DNA of 64,000 nucleotides, taken from Adiantum capillus-veneris (Eukaryota; Streptophyta; Polypodiopsida; Polypodiales; Pteridaceae). Below, in pieces: positions 45,219-56,935 of this stretch. The notes beneath the pieces are model-generated. The model ran no database searches, was not told the origin of the DNA, and saw nothing but the letters and a program-made list of their open reading frames with translations. Position numbers and translations under genes: made by a program. Position 1 is the first letter of the stretch; each line of letters starts with the position of its first letter. The DNA lies in contig CM043947.1 in NCBI GenBank assembly GCA_014529385.2, positions 103,375,811 to 103,439,810 of the forward strand. The letters run 5' to 3'.

Positions 45219-45925
45219 GCTCCCTTTACACAAAGGGAATGAGGGACACATGTCAGCTCCCTAGCCCAGATGCCCACAAGGTGTACCCAATTCCTATTGG
45301 ATGGCCTTGGAGGTGGACCAATGAGAATTAGGGTAGATTAAATCTAGTTTATTAATTTAAAAACACTTAATAAAAGAACCAATGAGAATTAAGCTCTCTA
45401 GAAGACTATTAGACAGTCTCCCAAGGGGTCCAATGAGCATTCAGCAGCCCAATGGCTTGTCTGATTCCTATTGGCCAGGAGGCAAAGGGGTCCAATGAGA
45501 GTTTAGTTGAATTATTAAATTACCTAAATCTCTCACAAAAGGGGAAAGGGGGACACATGTCAGAAGGCTATCACTTATGCTGCTTCATTGTCATTGGCTA
45601 GCCCTAGGGAGGTCCAATGAGAGAGTAGCATGAGAAAATAGCAAGAGGGGTCGACCAAGAGAGAGGGGGGGCTGATTTTTGCTAGGCATTATCACACACA
45701 CACTCACACAATCTCATGTGTGAAGTAAAGAAGACTCTCTCTCCTTCTCAAGCTTTAATGGAAAGCTTATTACCTACTCCAAGCTTGTGAGAAGGGAGGC
45801 CTACACCAACAACTCTTGGCTTTGTGATGAAAATCCAACCAAGAGCCAAGCTTCAATGCATGCTCATCTCCTCTACCATGCTAATTACTAAGCTACGCTA
45901 TGCTAATATGAGTGATTATGTGAGC
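44690..45925 (+). repeat. Gypsy LTR, type B, left part (split by gypsy C)
   Basis: Inverted match to 1-736, then sequence like LTR A (CTCAAGCTT, GGAGGCCTACACCAACAACT, CTTGGCTTTGTGATG). Cut at 45925 by the 3' LTR of gypsy C. The end of a type A/B LTR reappears at 56546. Confidence 0.75.
45158..45217 (+). repeat. (CA)n microsatellite in LTR B
   Basis: 60 bases of CA repeat. Confidence 0.95.
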
Positions 45926-46550
45926 TGGAATTGGAGTTGATCTCTTGAGACAACTAATTCCAGTGTTGGAAGATTTCAGCTACTAGCATAGGGAGATTTT
46001 AGACAGTAGACTGTACAGGAATCAGAAACTAGACTGGAATGTGGATACTGAAATAAGAATCAGACTTATGTACTGGAAATAAGGTTCAGATTCAAATTCA
46101 GATTGAGAAGACTGGACAAGAAGTAAGTATAACTGGAATATGCCATGATTGGAATTCTAGATCAAGGTTACAGCGAATATGATTTACAAAGAGAAATTAC
46201 AGCCGACAATACTGCCAATGATTCTCAAGTACAAATATATCCAAGGCACTAACCCAAATGAGAATAATTGCCAACCTGATTACAATGTAATGGGCCCTAT
46301 TTATACACTTCTGAAAAATTCCCCTGTCTGATTCTGATGTGAGACTGAAAAATCCACCGTCTGGTTCTAATGTTGGGAATCCGGCTTGACCACTGACAGA
46401 ATGGCCATACAAAGATTGGGAGTAGGCACCTAAAAAGGCCAAGGATTGCGAGAGGCAGCTGAAAAGGCCAAGGTGGATCTCTCACCATGCCAAGGTGGAG
46501 CTCTCATTAGGCCAAGGTGGAGCTCTCATCAAGCCAAGGTAGAGTTGTCA
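45926..46550 (-). repeat. 3' LTR of gypsy C
   Basis: From TGACAACTCTACC (46550) to CTCCAATTCCA (45926). A TATA-like GTGTATAAATAGGGCCC lies at about 46285-46302. Four units of about 22 bp (GCCAAGGTGGAGCTCTCAT) sit in 46465-46550, at the upstream end where enhancers usually lie. AGACAGGTGGAGA before the LTR is the likely polypurine tract. Confidence 0.75.
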
Positions 46551-46601
46551 TCTCCACCTGTCTATTGAGGAGAAAAGTTGCCACTGAATTCTGAGATGGA
46601 A

Positions 46602-49600
46602 CTACCCAGTATCCTTCCATTGGACCGTCTTCCATTTGCCATTTGACCTGGAGGGGGCTTGAGAAGTCTCAGTACTAGCATTCTCCTTCTGAATCAGTCG
46701 GTAAATGGCCTCCTGCTCAAGTTGATCCCGCCGGTCGGCGGTCATCTCTACTTCATAAGGCGTGAGGGAATGATAAGTTTTGCTGTTAGGATCATAGAGT
46801 GTACACCTGCCCTTGCTCAGTCTGGTTCTGGCCAGCTTATGACAATGCGAAGCAGTATGGATCCATCCTTCTGGAAGAGGCTGATTAGTTTTGACTCGAT
46901 CTTTGAAAAGAATCTCAGCCATCTCCCTGTACTGTGGTGCCAGACCCAGCTTTGCTGCAATGTCTTTTTCAGGCAATTTAGAAGATTCGACCATAAGTTG
47001 TAGCAACTGATTAGTAATCCTGGTCAGTCTCTGACTTGAATCTTCCACTGGCCCATACACAACTGGATCCTATGCATCTCGTCTTTCAATGCCTGAATAT
47101 CATTGATTTGGAGAGCATCATTGAACAGTGTCTGCCAAGTCTCCATTCCACAGTCGATTGCTCATACCAATCCTGAAGCTCATCAGTGATTTTGAAGTAT
47201 GTAAGGCAATCAACTGGTTCTGGATGTTGAGGATACAGTGTTGGAAAGAATCTTGGCAGCTCTGTTTCTCTTGCTCGAACAACATACAAGAGAACTGGAG
47301 AATCAGGCACAAATTCTAAGAAATTTAGAAGAGCCTGCTTCTCTTGCTGCATAATCTTTCTAGTGATTCTCACTAGCTGGAACAATGTTCGGAGAGCAGT
47401 TGCCTGTGCTCTGACTGACATTCTAGTCTGAGGTCCTTTGCTAGTGGCTATCTGGTCCTCAAGAATGGCTTTGACTCTCTGATCCAAAACACCTATGGTA
47501 GTTCGCATTTGTACCAAAACATCCTTGAGTTGTACCCTAACATCCTTCATACATCAGTAAGTTGGTTTGTTGCCCAGCAGAAGTTCTAGTTCCAGGGAAA
47601 GGAAGCGACAATCTGCAGTAGACTACCATTGTAAGTGCGGGTTTGTCACTCTCTCATCAGCATTGAGTATCCATTCAGGAACTCGTTCCAACAGCTGGAC
47701 TGTACTGGGATGCGCAGGTAAACGGAAAGCTTGTTTATCATGGAAAGCTGCTGATTTCCAATGTTCCACCATTTCCCTGGCTCCAACATGTAGCCTTTGA
47801 AATCTTTCCAAATCAGACCAGAGATCATCATCCTCTAGATATTGTCTAGTTATGGAGGCCTGTTGATGTCTCAATTGCCTATTCAGGTTAATGAGCTGCA
47901 GTGAATGTCGATGATCAACAATTGGTCCCTCATCCTGCACTTTCGTTGTCCCTTTAGCATCTCTGCTGATTTGGGACTAATCAGCTGGCTAATTCCCAGT
48001 GTGACTGGGTTGCTGCTCTTCAGTCTGCTAGTTACCCGACTGATGCCCTTCATTTTGTCCTTCCTGTTGGCCCTCATTCTGGCCTAGTTGGTCTGGCTGT
48101 GAATGACTGGCCTTCTTTAGTTGCCCCTGCCCGACCAGTTGCAGGTCCTGGAGGTGGAGATGGTGGTGGGGCATCATCATCATCGTTTGTATGCCCTGCT
48201 TCTTGATCATCCTCCTCTTGATCAGCTTCATCTTCCTGGTCTTCTTCTTCCTCATCCGAAAAAGTCTGCTACTCAATATAATCTAATATAGCTTGATTCA
48301 TCAGAGCAGTATTATACTCAGTCACCTTGTCCTGCAAATAACTCTGCATACTTTTCATCAAGGACTTTAAATTCTCTGAATTGAAAACAACATTGCCTGA
48401 TGGATTTAAAATTTCAGCCAAGCTATTATAGATGTATCTTTCAGTCAGAGAGGCCTTCAGAGCTGTATGGCACATTAACAAGTTTTTGAATTCCGCCCGC
48501 TTATCCTGAGCATTGTTTCAACCTGCTCTGCAGCTTTGACTGCTTCATTTCTTTGATTCTTAATGATCATTATTTCAGATTCAACATTAGCTAACTTTTT
48601 GTTTAACAACTCATTAGTCCTTTTTGAATGAGCTTCCAGTACCTTGTGTTGTATGTTCTGCTCTTCCCAGGCTTTCTGGAGATTTTCAATTTGATCTTGT
48701 GCCTCTGTCAAGTTAGCTTTAAGCTTTTTGACTTCATCTTCTGATCTAGCAGCCTCCATCAGTTGTCCCATACAACTGACAATGGTATTCCAAGAAGACT
48801 GTATGAGGACTGAACATCTGTATTTGACTGTGGTTGGATCAGAATCAGTAGGCTCATATATTGTCACTAGAGCCATGTAGGGTAAAGTTGCATAATCAGC
48901 TTTGCGTAGCAGAAGATGCCCTTTCAACTGTTTAATCTGCATTTTCTGCAACTTGTCTTGTTTTACCAGTTGCAGAATGTTTTCCGTATTTGGAGTAGGA
49001 ACTCCACTTGGCAAAGTCAAGGAAGTTGGACCTTTCCGCTTGTCCATTTGGCTCTTGCCTCTGTCCCCTGACTGGTTTGCTATCTTCTCAAAAGTGGCTA
49101 GCTTGGCTTGATCCTTTCCAAAACTAGTAGCAATTGCACTTTGTACTACTGACTGGCTAGGCACAGTCTTCTGAGCAAATTGCTGCTCTGTCTAGCTCAC
49201 TATAGCTTTCTCAGTATTCACTGTCTTGACCTGGCTTCCTATCTGCTTCAAAAACTCACTGCTCTTTGTCAATGTAGTCTTCGGCTTCTTTGAACTGCCA
49301 GCCTGTTCTGCAGTTGCTTTCCTTTTTAGGTCTGTTGAAATAGTTTGACTATCCGTTTCTTCGTCGTCTGAGGACAACTCAATGTTCTTCAGCTCAGAAA
49401 TTGGCTTGTCACTCCAAGCATTCTTTACCTGCTCCTTAACATCTGCAGCAGCAGTAGCCCGATACAGAAATTACCAAACATACCATGCTTTGAAAACATT
49501 TTGAAATTTTAGCTTGGCAGTTTGCTGGAGTACATTGTGTGAGAGAATTTGACAAAGATTAATAGGAACATGTGGATCCAATATCTTGGCTAACAGCAGT

Positions 49601-50100
49601 GGATTGTTTTTAAGGCCTACTGCTTCGGCTTCAAACTTGTAAGCAGTGGAAGCTTCCAGTCCTGCTACTGGAACTCCTTGACCACTTGCCTTGCGCTTAC
49701 GTTTAGCATCTTCATCCTCCTTCAGAGCTATACTTATCTGCTGTGCAGTTGCCACAGAAGTTTTGGGTGTTGTTGGGCATTCTGAATGCAAAAGCTATGG
49801 TTTCTGATGTCACTGACACCTTCCTACCATTTACCATGGCACTGCCATCTTCAGCGTCAAAAGAATCAAGAATTTTCTTGATGATGTCTGCATCAAAATC
49901 AATTCTTGTAGCTTGCAACACAACTCGGAGATCCCAGAGTTGTAGCAGAGTCATTGCTTGGTCAGTGAATACATAACGTTGGATTTTATTGTACGGTATA
50001 ATGGGAAGGCTGACCTTTGCAACAGCAACTATGGCCTGGGTTTACTCAAGAGACTCCTGCATCTTCTCTGAGCATTTCCTTCTACCCATACACTGTGAGG
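46602..50100 (-). pseudogene. Additional ORF of gypsy C (envelope position), function unknown
   Basis: Mostly one frame from about 50100 to 47086, with a shift near 48480 and another near 47060. It is not recognised with confidence. In order: a block similar in style to the plant-transposon-associated domain seen in Athila-like elements (DADIIKKILDSFD, then VNGRKVSVTSETIAFAFRMP); a Ser/Lys-rich stretch (SELKNIELSSDDEETDS); and a long coiled coil (EVKKLKANLTEAQ, KVLEAHSKRTNELLNKKLAN). An acidic Pro-rich segment (DEEEEDQEDEADQEED) follows, then a helical C-terminal half ([35 protein letters not shown]). No signal peptide or membrane segment is obvious, so an envelope role is not supported. A second copy of the C-terminal half lies at 56936-58136. 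Several stops fit CAA or CAG to TAA or TAG. Confidence 0.55.
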
Positions 50101-50699
50101 ACGATGACGATGAAACAGGTGAAGGAGAAGAAGACTTACTTGTTGTTTCAAAGCCTTTTCCTGGTGTCGCTGGCAAGGCTAGCTACAGTCAACTGTCTCT
50201 TCAGAGGTCGAGGTTTGCGGCTGTAACGAAGAAACCTCGGAGCTTGGCGATGGCGAATGGTTAACAGGAAAAAAGTGTCGTGCAGGGGATTTATGAGGAA
50301 AAATGCTAACTCTCCTAAGTGTTATACGTGTTCGCTCCATAAAAGCTCCACCACTCGCCGTTCCTAGACTTGTGTGCATCGTTGCTGTCGTGGCAGACAT
50401 GCATTGGACAAGATTGCGACCCATCCTTGAAATAATTACTACTGGCGTGCCATCTGACCGTTGGGCGCTTAAAAATTGGAAAGTGTGTCCCCACTGATAC
50501 TGGATTGATTTCCAGTTTGGCTTGACCATACTGGTACTAATTCTAAGGTCAGCCTGATTTGGTTCTTCTGGTACTGGTTTTGAAATTGGAACTGGTTGCA
50601 CATGAAAAAGTCCAAAAATGTCTGATTCTGATATCTCTTGATCAGCAAGTTCCAGTTCCTTAGTACCTTGTTCTAGCCCAGTTTCTCTGGTCTCTGAAT

Positions 50700-53440
50700 A
50701 ATAAATCTTGATCTTTGCTCCATTATATACTCTTGGAAAAAAAAATCCAGATAAATCTTTCAGTCTGACTGTGCCATTGGAGAAGACCAAGCCTACCTCA
50801 AATGGTCCTGCCTAGGCAATCTTCAGGTTCGGCTTCTTCGGACCCAGTCTAGATTGATATAGAAGCACTAAGTCTCCTTTCTTCAATTCTCAAAATTTAA
50901 TCCGGTGATCATGCCAGTGCTTCTTTCGTTGTTGAACAATTTCTTGTTCCAACATAGCCCGTTGCCTGAGTTCATCTAATTGCATCAGTTCATCTAGCCG
51001 TTTTATAAGATTATGGTTGAAGTCTAAGCCATACTTCACAACCATTCTCAGACTTGGGATCACAAACTCCATAGGAACCACAGATTTAGTGCCATACACC
51101 ATTCTGAATGGTGTCATTCCAGTAGTTACCTTATAAGCTGTCCTATAAGCCCATACAGCAGTCTGAAGTTTCAAATCCCACTGGTCTGGTTTCTTTTGCA
51201 CCAGCTTAGTGAGAATAGTCTTTATTGTCTTGTTGCTACTTTCAGCCTGTCCATTGCATCTAGGATAGTAAGGAGTAGATTTCCGATGCTTGACTGAAAG
51301 CATATCCAATAAGATTTCCATAGTGTCATTGATAAAATGTGTTCCTTGATCGGTTACAATCTCTACTGGACATCCATATCAGAAGAAAATATTCTCAAAT
51401 AGAAACCTTGCAGTTGACTTGGCTGTGTTGTCAGGAAGAGCCTTAGCTTCAACCCACTTGGTTACATAACAAGTAGCCATTACTATGTACTTGTTCTTCC
51501 TAGGAGTAACCTTCTTAAAAGGTCCCATAAAATCTAGTCCCCATTTCATGAATACTCCCAGTGGTTGGACTGGCCTCAAGGGAGTCATATCTGCAGCTGT
51601 TGGTCAACCCATCATTTGGCATATATCACAAGTTTTACAAAAACTTCTGACATCAGCAATCATTGTTTGCCACCACAGACCAGCTTGCAGAATCTTCTTG
51701 TAGGTTACTTCGTTGAAAAAGTGTCCACCAGATTCACCATTGTGCGCTTCTGTAATTACTTTCATTCTTCCTTCCATAGGGACACATCGTCGAAGTATAC
51801 CATCAATACCCAGTCGATAAAGTAACCCTCCTATGATAGTAAATTTCAGGCTTTTTATGATCAGATATTTCTTCTGATTCTTCTTACAATCCTTTGGAAA
51901 GGCACCTTGGGAAAGAAATTGATAAATATCATACCATTCAAGATCCACTGATTCTTCTGTCTCTAACTGAAATAAATCAGCATCCACTGGTTCATCTCTC
52001 AAGGGTGATTCTGAATATCCTTCCGTACTTCTTGAAAGAAAATCATCTCCACAATGGTTTCGGCCAGGCTTATGGAAAATTCTGAATTCAAATTCCATTA
52101 GGAACATCATCCATCTTATCAGCCTGCCTTGAATAATGACTTTATTAATCAGAAACAGAAGAGCTTGATGGTCCACATAAAAATGGAACATCTTCCCTAA
52201 CAAGTAATGCCTGAACTTTGTAGCGCTGAAAACCATGCCAAGGGCTTCTCTCTCAGTAGTTGTATAGCCTTGTTCAGCCTGACTAAATCTACGACTGGCA
52301 AAATAAACTGGATAATCAGTTCTTCCGTCTGGCTGAGGTAATATTTCCCCCATTGCCAATCCCGAAGCATCAACATGTATGTGGAAAATAATATCCTAGT
52401 TTTTGGCTGCCTAAGGACTGGTTTACTAGTAATGAATTTTTTCAGATTCTGGAAGATTTCCTTGCATTCAGCAGTCCAGTTGAACTTAGTGGTCTTCTTT
52501 GTAAGATCATATAGTGGTACTACTTGAGAAGCAAACTTATGAACAAATCTTCTATAAAAATTCACATAACCCAAGAAAGAGCTCAAATCTGAAGCAATTT
52601 TTGGTGTTTAGCTTGCTGAACACACTAAATTTTGTCATTGGCCATCTCTATTCCATTTCGGGAAACCACATGTCCCAGTAGCTGTCCCTTCTAGACTAGA
52701 AAAACAGATTTGAATGGATTCAAACAAAATCCTTTTCTCTTGACAGCGTTTGAAAACCATTTCTAGGAATAGAAGGTGTTGTTCCTTATCTGAATAGACA
52801 GTGAAGTCATCCATGAAAATGGCGAGGAACCGATGAAGGAATTCATTAAACATCTCCATCATACACCACTGAAAGGTAGCTGGTGCATTGCACAGGCCAA
52901 AAGGCATCATCAGATACATGAAATCTCCCCACTCTATGATGAAAGTGGTCTTAGCACTATCTTCAGGAGCGATCTATAACTGGTTATAGCCGCTATAACC
53001 ATTCATGAAGCTATACATTTCATATCCTGCGATCTCATCAAGCAATGTATCAGTAAAAGGCAAGGGAAATGGATCCTTAATAGTTTGGGCGGTTAGTTTC
53101 CTATAGTCGACACAAACTCTCAATTTTCCATTCTTCTTGGGGACGACCACTATGGGAAATAGCCAATCACTGCTTGCCACTTCTGTAATGAACCCAGTCT
53201 TGAGAAGATTATCAATCTCCTCCTTGACCTTCTTTGCATAGTTGGGGCTCATCTGGTATCTTTGCAGTCGTACTGGCCTAGCATCAGGTTTCAGTGGTAT
53301 TCGGTGCTGACATACTTCAGGATCTACTCCGTTCATATCTGTATGTTCCCAGTCAAGCACATCTTTATAGTTCTAGAACATTTTCAGTGCCTTTTCCTTC
53401 ATTTTCGGATTGATTTGCTTGTTGACCTTGATCATTCTAG
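50700..53440 (-). pseudogene. Gypsy C reverse transcriptase, RNase H and integrase
   Basis: Reverse transcriptase: RVCVDYRKLTAQTIKDPFPL (near 53130), MPFGLCNAPATFQW (52910) and the catalytic box as FMDDF (52810). RNase H: FASRRFSQAEQGYTTTEREA and FYVDHQALLFL (52160). Integrase: zinc region HNGESGGHF to CKTCDICQ, core [11 protein letters not shown] (51540), VTDQGTHF (51350) and YYPRCNGQAESSNKTIK (51260). The C-terminal GPFEV module ends near 50700. Stops: TAG near 53373 and 52970 where Gln is usual, TGA near 51604, 51379 and 50890 where Arg is usual, and TAG near 50815 where Trp or Gln is usual. Single-base shifts lie near 53520, 52590 and 52400. Apart from these, every catalytic residue looked for is present. 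Confidence 0.85.
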
Positions 53441-53556
53441 GATTATCCTCTGATCCTAGGTTCCACTCTTCCACTTCCTGGTCGTCTGGAACAACCAGTT
53501 TGTCCCGCCTCCTTTTTGTTTGGTCGATTCTTCAATGTAATCCCAGGATGGTCCAT

Positions 53557-56349
53557 TCATTTTTGAATCAGTATTCTGATCCACGGGGTACTCTTCAGAA
53601 CATATTGGTCCTCTACTGTACCAGTATCAGGTGGTTCCACCATCCTTCCAATTAGCTGAATTGTTCTTTCCCTTGTATTGACTTCAGTAAACTGATCAGG
53701 GAATTGTCTCTTGTGCTTGTCACCCTGCTCTTTGTTCAGCAAGACTGCATTCAAGTCAATTTTTTCCAAAGGGAATATGTTCATAGCTGCTAGCATTCGC
53801 TCGATCTTCTTGGCTCTGTACTTCTGACATAGCTCCTTTGACCTCAGTTCCTTTTTCCATCTCCTGGTATTGTTGGTCTGGATTTGGATTCTTCCACTGG
53901 TCCCTTCTATGGTCAATGTTTTGTTTGCATAGTCATGAACAACATGTGTTGTTCTCAACCATGGGTGCCCTAGTAGCATCCCATAAGCTCCTTGCACATC
54001 CAAGACTAGGAAACTGATTTTGAATTTCTCCCTCCCAACTCTTATTTGCATGTTTTCAATCATACCCGTCACATGTACGACTCTCTGATCTGCCATTCGT
54101 ACTTTGAATGGTGCTGGTTTCATATTAGTGATACCCATTCTTTGCTGAAGATGGGCTCCCATTATGTTGACTCCTGCCCCTCCATCCAGGATAACACTTG
54201 AGAGAGGTTCCCACTGCTTCGTGACCTTGTACGGAATAAGTGGAACTTCAAAATCTCGGACGGCCGTCAGGTCCACTGTTCTGGCATCTGCCTTATCTTT
54301 CCTGCGTTGTCTGATAAAGTTGGCCACCTCACGCAAGGTTTTTCTTATATCCTCCAGCTCTACAGCCAACTTTTGAATTCTATCACAAATTTTCACATGA
54401 ATTTCTTCTCTCTCTTGGTCAGACTGATTGTCAGAGCTTGAAGAACTGGTATCTTCACACTTCCATTCTTCTTTTGCAGTGCTTCCACTCTTTCCATCCA
54501 CTCCCATTTCATCAGCTAGTCCATGTACCATAGCCAGCATCGTCTCAGTTATGGCCGGTACTGACTGATCTTTATCAGTCGATTGGGATGGTATCCTCTG
54601 AATGACTCTAGCTGCGGAACTCTCTGGCTGCTCTGGCAGCTTCTTGGCTAAATCCTCCATGATTTTAGCCGCTAGTTCCCTCTGCTCTTGCCACTCATCT
54701 AACACCTTCTCTTTACCTTTGGCCTTCCAAACTTCTCTTTGTTGAGCCCACTTGCTCCTGCTAGGATTGACTGGTGCTTCTGAAGTGTCTGGGATTTCTT
54801 CAATGCCTACCCCCTTGCTCCTAGTAACTGCCCTGACTGGGACTAGCTCTCGTGCCTTAGCCTCAGTAGTAGTCGTTGCAGGTGCATCTGGGCATTGGGT
54901 TGCAAAATGACCATACTTCCCACAAGTATAGCAATTCATGCTCCTATTCTGGAATTTGCCTCTTGCTCTACCTTTGCCCATTCCTGGTTGGAATCGGCCA
55001 CGTCCCTGACCAGTACCACTGGTACCTAGTCTCTCCTCTTGAGCTAATTTGACTCGTTCTACCTTCACTAGTTCAGTGTACGCAACCACTAACAGATCTT
55101 TTCCTTTCTTAAAATGGTGAATTTTGATGCCACAATTATTCCATAGGTGACCAAAAGCCTTGCAGTAGGTACATTGTGGACATTCAGTGGAGATATGGTC
55201 CTTGGATTTGCATCATGAACACCAAGTCTCCATCTTTCGAACTTGCTGTCTTGTGTGGCTAATTTCGGCAATCTGCATAGCCATCTCTTCAATTTTCTTG
55301 GTCCTTGATCCCTTCTTTGATTTCTCCTTTGCTCTTCCATTAGAGCTACTAGACATCTCAATGGAATCAGAACTTTCAGTAGCAGAGCTATTGCTACTGG
55401 TCCTTCCCTTCTTGTGGCTCTTTTGCTTCTTAGCCTACTATTCCAACTTTAATGCCCTTTGGACCAGATCATTGAATTTCTTGGTAGGGGTTGGTACCTC
55501 TTGTTCCATAAGCTTTTTGCTTCTGAACCCATTCAGGAACCATGCCCTCAATCTCTTCTCAGATGGCGATTCTTGCAACTGCCTGGTTAGCTCCTTCATC
55601 TTTTCCACATAACTGCGGACTGACAAATTTCTCTGTTTGATCTTATCTAATTCACAGAGAATATCTTCGTCCCCTCTATTGTCGGAATATTCCAACCTGA
55701 AGGCTTTGAGCAATTTGTTATATGATCTAAGCTGGCAGGCAGGGTAATGGTAATACCATTTCCTCACTGCCTCCTTCAAGGTTTGTGGAAAATATTCCCC
55801 CCAATCATCTTTATCAATATTTTTCAATTCAGCATACTACTCGAAATCTTGTATGTGAACGTCTGGATCATCCTTCTTCCCTCCCTTGAATATTGGAAAA
55901 GAAATCTTCAGGGAAGCTGTGTAATCATTCCGATTACTACTGATCCTACCACTTCTCTTCTTGGATTCAGAATGACTCTTGGGAGTCGTCTTGCAATTGT
56001 CAGTGTCAGCATCCCAATCAATCTCTATCTCTGTCTCAGTGTCAGTGTCTTCTCTGGTTTGTCTGCTAGAAGTACGGTGACTTCCTTTACCTCCCTTGGT
56101 ATCCTCATTTCTCTGTCGGGACCGAGAACTCTTGGAACTCTTTGCCTTCCGTGCTTCCCATTTTGCCCATCGGCGTCGAGAATGACTGGAGTGTTGTGAG
56201 TCCTGCGCCTCATCAGCCTCACTATGCTCCTCTTGAGCCTCAGTGTCAGTCATCTTCTCTTGCTTGGGGTCAGACTCTCTTTCTGACTCCTCAGGAATGG
56301 GGTCAACACGAATGGTGGATTTCCGGCCACGACTGGATTTTGGTGCCAT
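53557..56349 (-). pseudogene. Gypsy C gag and protease
   Basis: A single frame from MAPKSSRGRKSTIRVDP. A basic Ser/Arg-rich N-terminus is followed by the capsid region (ISFPIFKGGKKDDPDVHI, KWYYHYPACQLRSYNKLLKA, RAWFLNGFRSKKLMEQEVP). Then come three zinc knuckles: CS-x-CKSKDHISTEC with a TGA at x (near 55220), CTYCKAFGHLWNNC and CYTCGKYGHFATQC. Next are a spacer and the protease active site (VILDGGAGVNIMGAHL, near 54180). Stops: TAG at 55836, TAG TAG at about 55437-55432 and TGA in knuckle 1; Gln, Gln-Gln and Arg fit as original residues, all by C-to-T change. Capsid and nucleocapsid package the RNA; the protease cuts the polyprotein. Confidence 0.85.
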
Positions 56350-56423
56350 TGCTGAAAACTTTGAACTGGGAGAAGAGTCTTTCAGTCAACGAGCTTCAGC
56401 TCGAGCCACCGTGATCGCCAAAA

Positions 56424-56545
56424 TGGAATTGGAGCTGATCTCTTGAGACAGCTAATTCCAGTGTTGGAAGATTTCAGCTACTAGTGTAGGGAGATTTCAG
56501 ACAGTAGACTGGACAGGAATCCGAAACTAGACTGGAATGTGGATA
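56424..56545 (-). repeat. 5' LTR of gypsy C, truncated to 122 bp
   Basis: Matches the last 122 bases of the 3' LTR (45926-46047), ending CCAATTCCA before TTTTGGCGATCACGG. The upstream part is missing; the junction at GGATA/ATATCC joins it to a type A/B LTR end. Confidence 0.8.
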
Positions 56546-56746
56546 ATATCCTCAATTGTTGTCATGTTCTCTGAACTCTCTCTCTCTTGCAAAAGTATTG
56601 TTCATGCCAAGTTAACTAAGTACAATGTTTATGTTGCTACCATCAATTAAGTTCACCCGTTATGATAAAAAAGTAATCTCACAAAAGTGCTTTATCTAGT
56701 TTCCTAATTCCGCTACTCTCAAAGTTCATAGGCCATTTCCATTACA
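56546..56746 (+). repeat. End of a type A/B LTR right of gypsy C
   Basis: ATCCTCAATTGTTGTCATGT through CATTTCCATTACA matches 42244-42451. It is probably the other part of the type B LTR interrupted at 45925, with some sequence lost at the junction. A CA run (56745-56766) follows instead of a primer-binding site. Confidence 0.7.
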
Positions 56747-56844
56747 CACACACACACACACACACAACATATACCTAGGTCATGTGGTCAAGTACTCTGC
56801 TACTGTTGTGCACTAAGACATAGAGCACACTCCCACATGACCCC

Positions 56845-56850
<6 letters not shown>

Positions 56851-56912
<62 letters not shown>
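56851..56912 (+). repeat. (CT)n microsatellite
   Basis: 62 bases of pure CT. Long reading frames across it on either strand (56800-57334 minus) are repeat artefacts. Confidence 0.95.
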
Positions 56913-56915
<3 letters not shown>

Positions 56916-56935
56916 CCCTCTGGCAAGATTCCAAA

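Larger units (their letters stand above)
45926..56545 (-). mobile_element. Ty3/gypsy element, type C, with an extra ORF after pol
   Basis: Minus-strand order: truncated 5' LTR (56545-56424), gag (from 56349), protease, reverse transcriptase, RNase H, integrase (to about 50700), an additional ORF of about 1150 codons (about 50100-46602) and a full 3' LTR (46550-45926). It splits a type B LTR. All catalytic domains are traceable, but the frame is broken by many stops and several single-base frameshifts. An extra sense ORF in the envelope position is known in some plant gypsy lineages (Athila, Tat/Ogre-like). No chromodomain was seen. Confidence 0.85.

Noticed and set aside
45054-45331. Histidine-threonine repeat protein across the CA run
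   Set aside because: Microsatellite translation inside an LTR.
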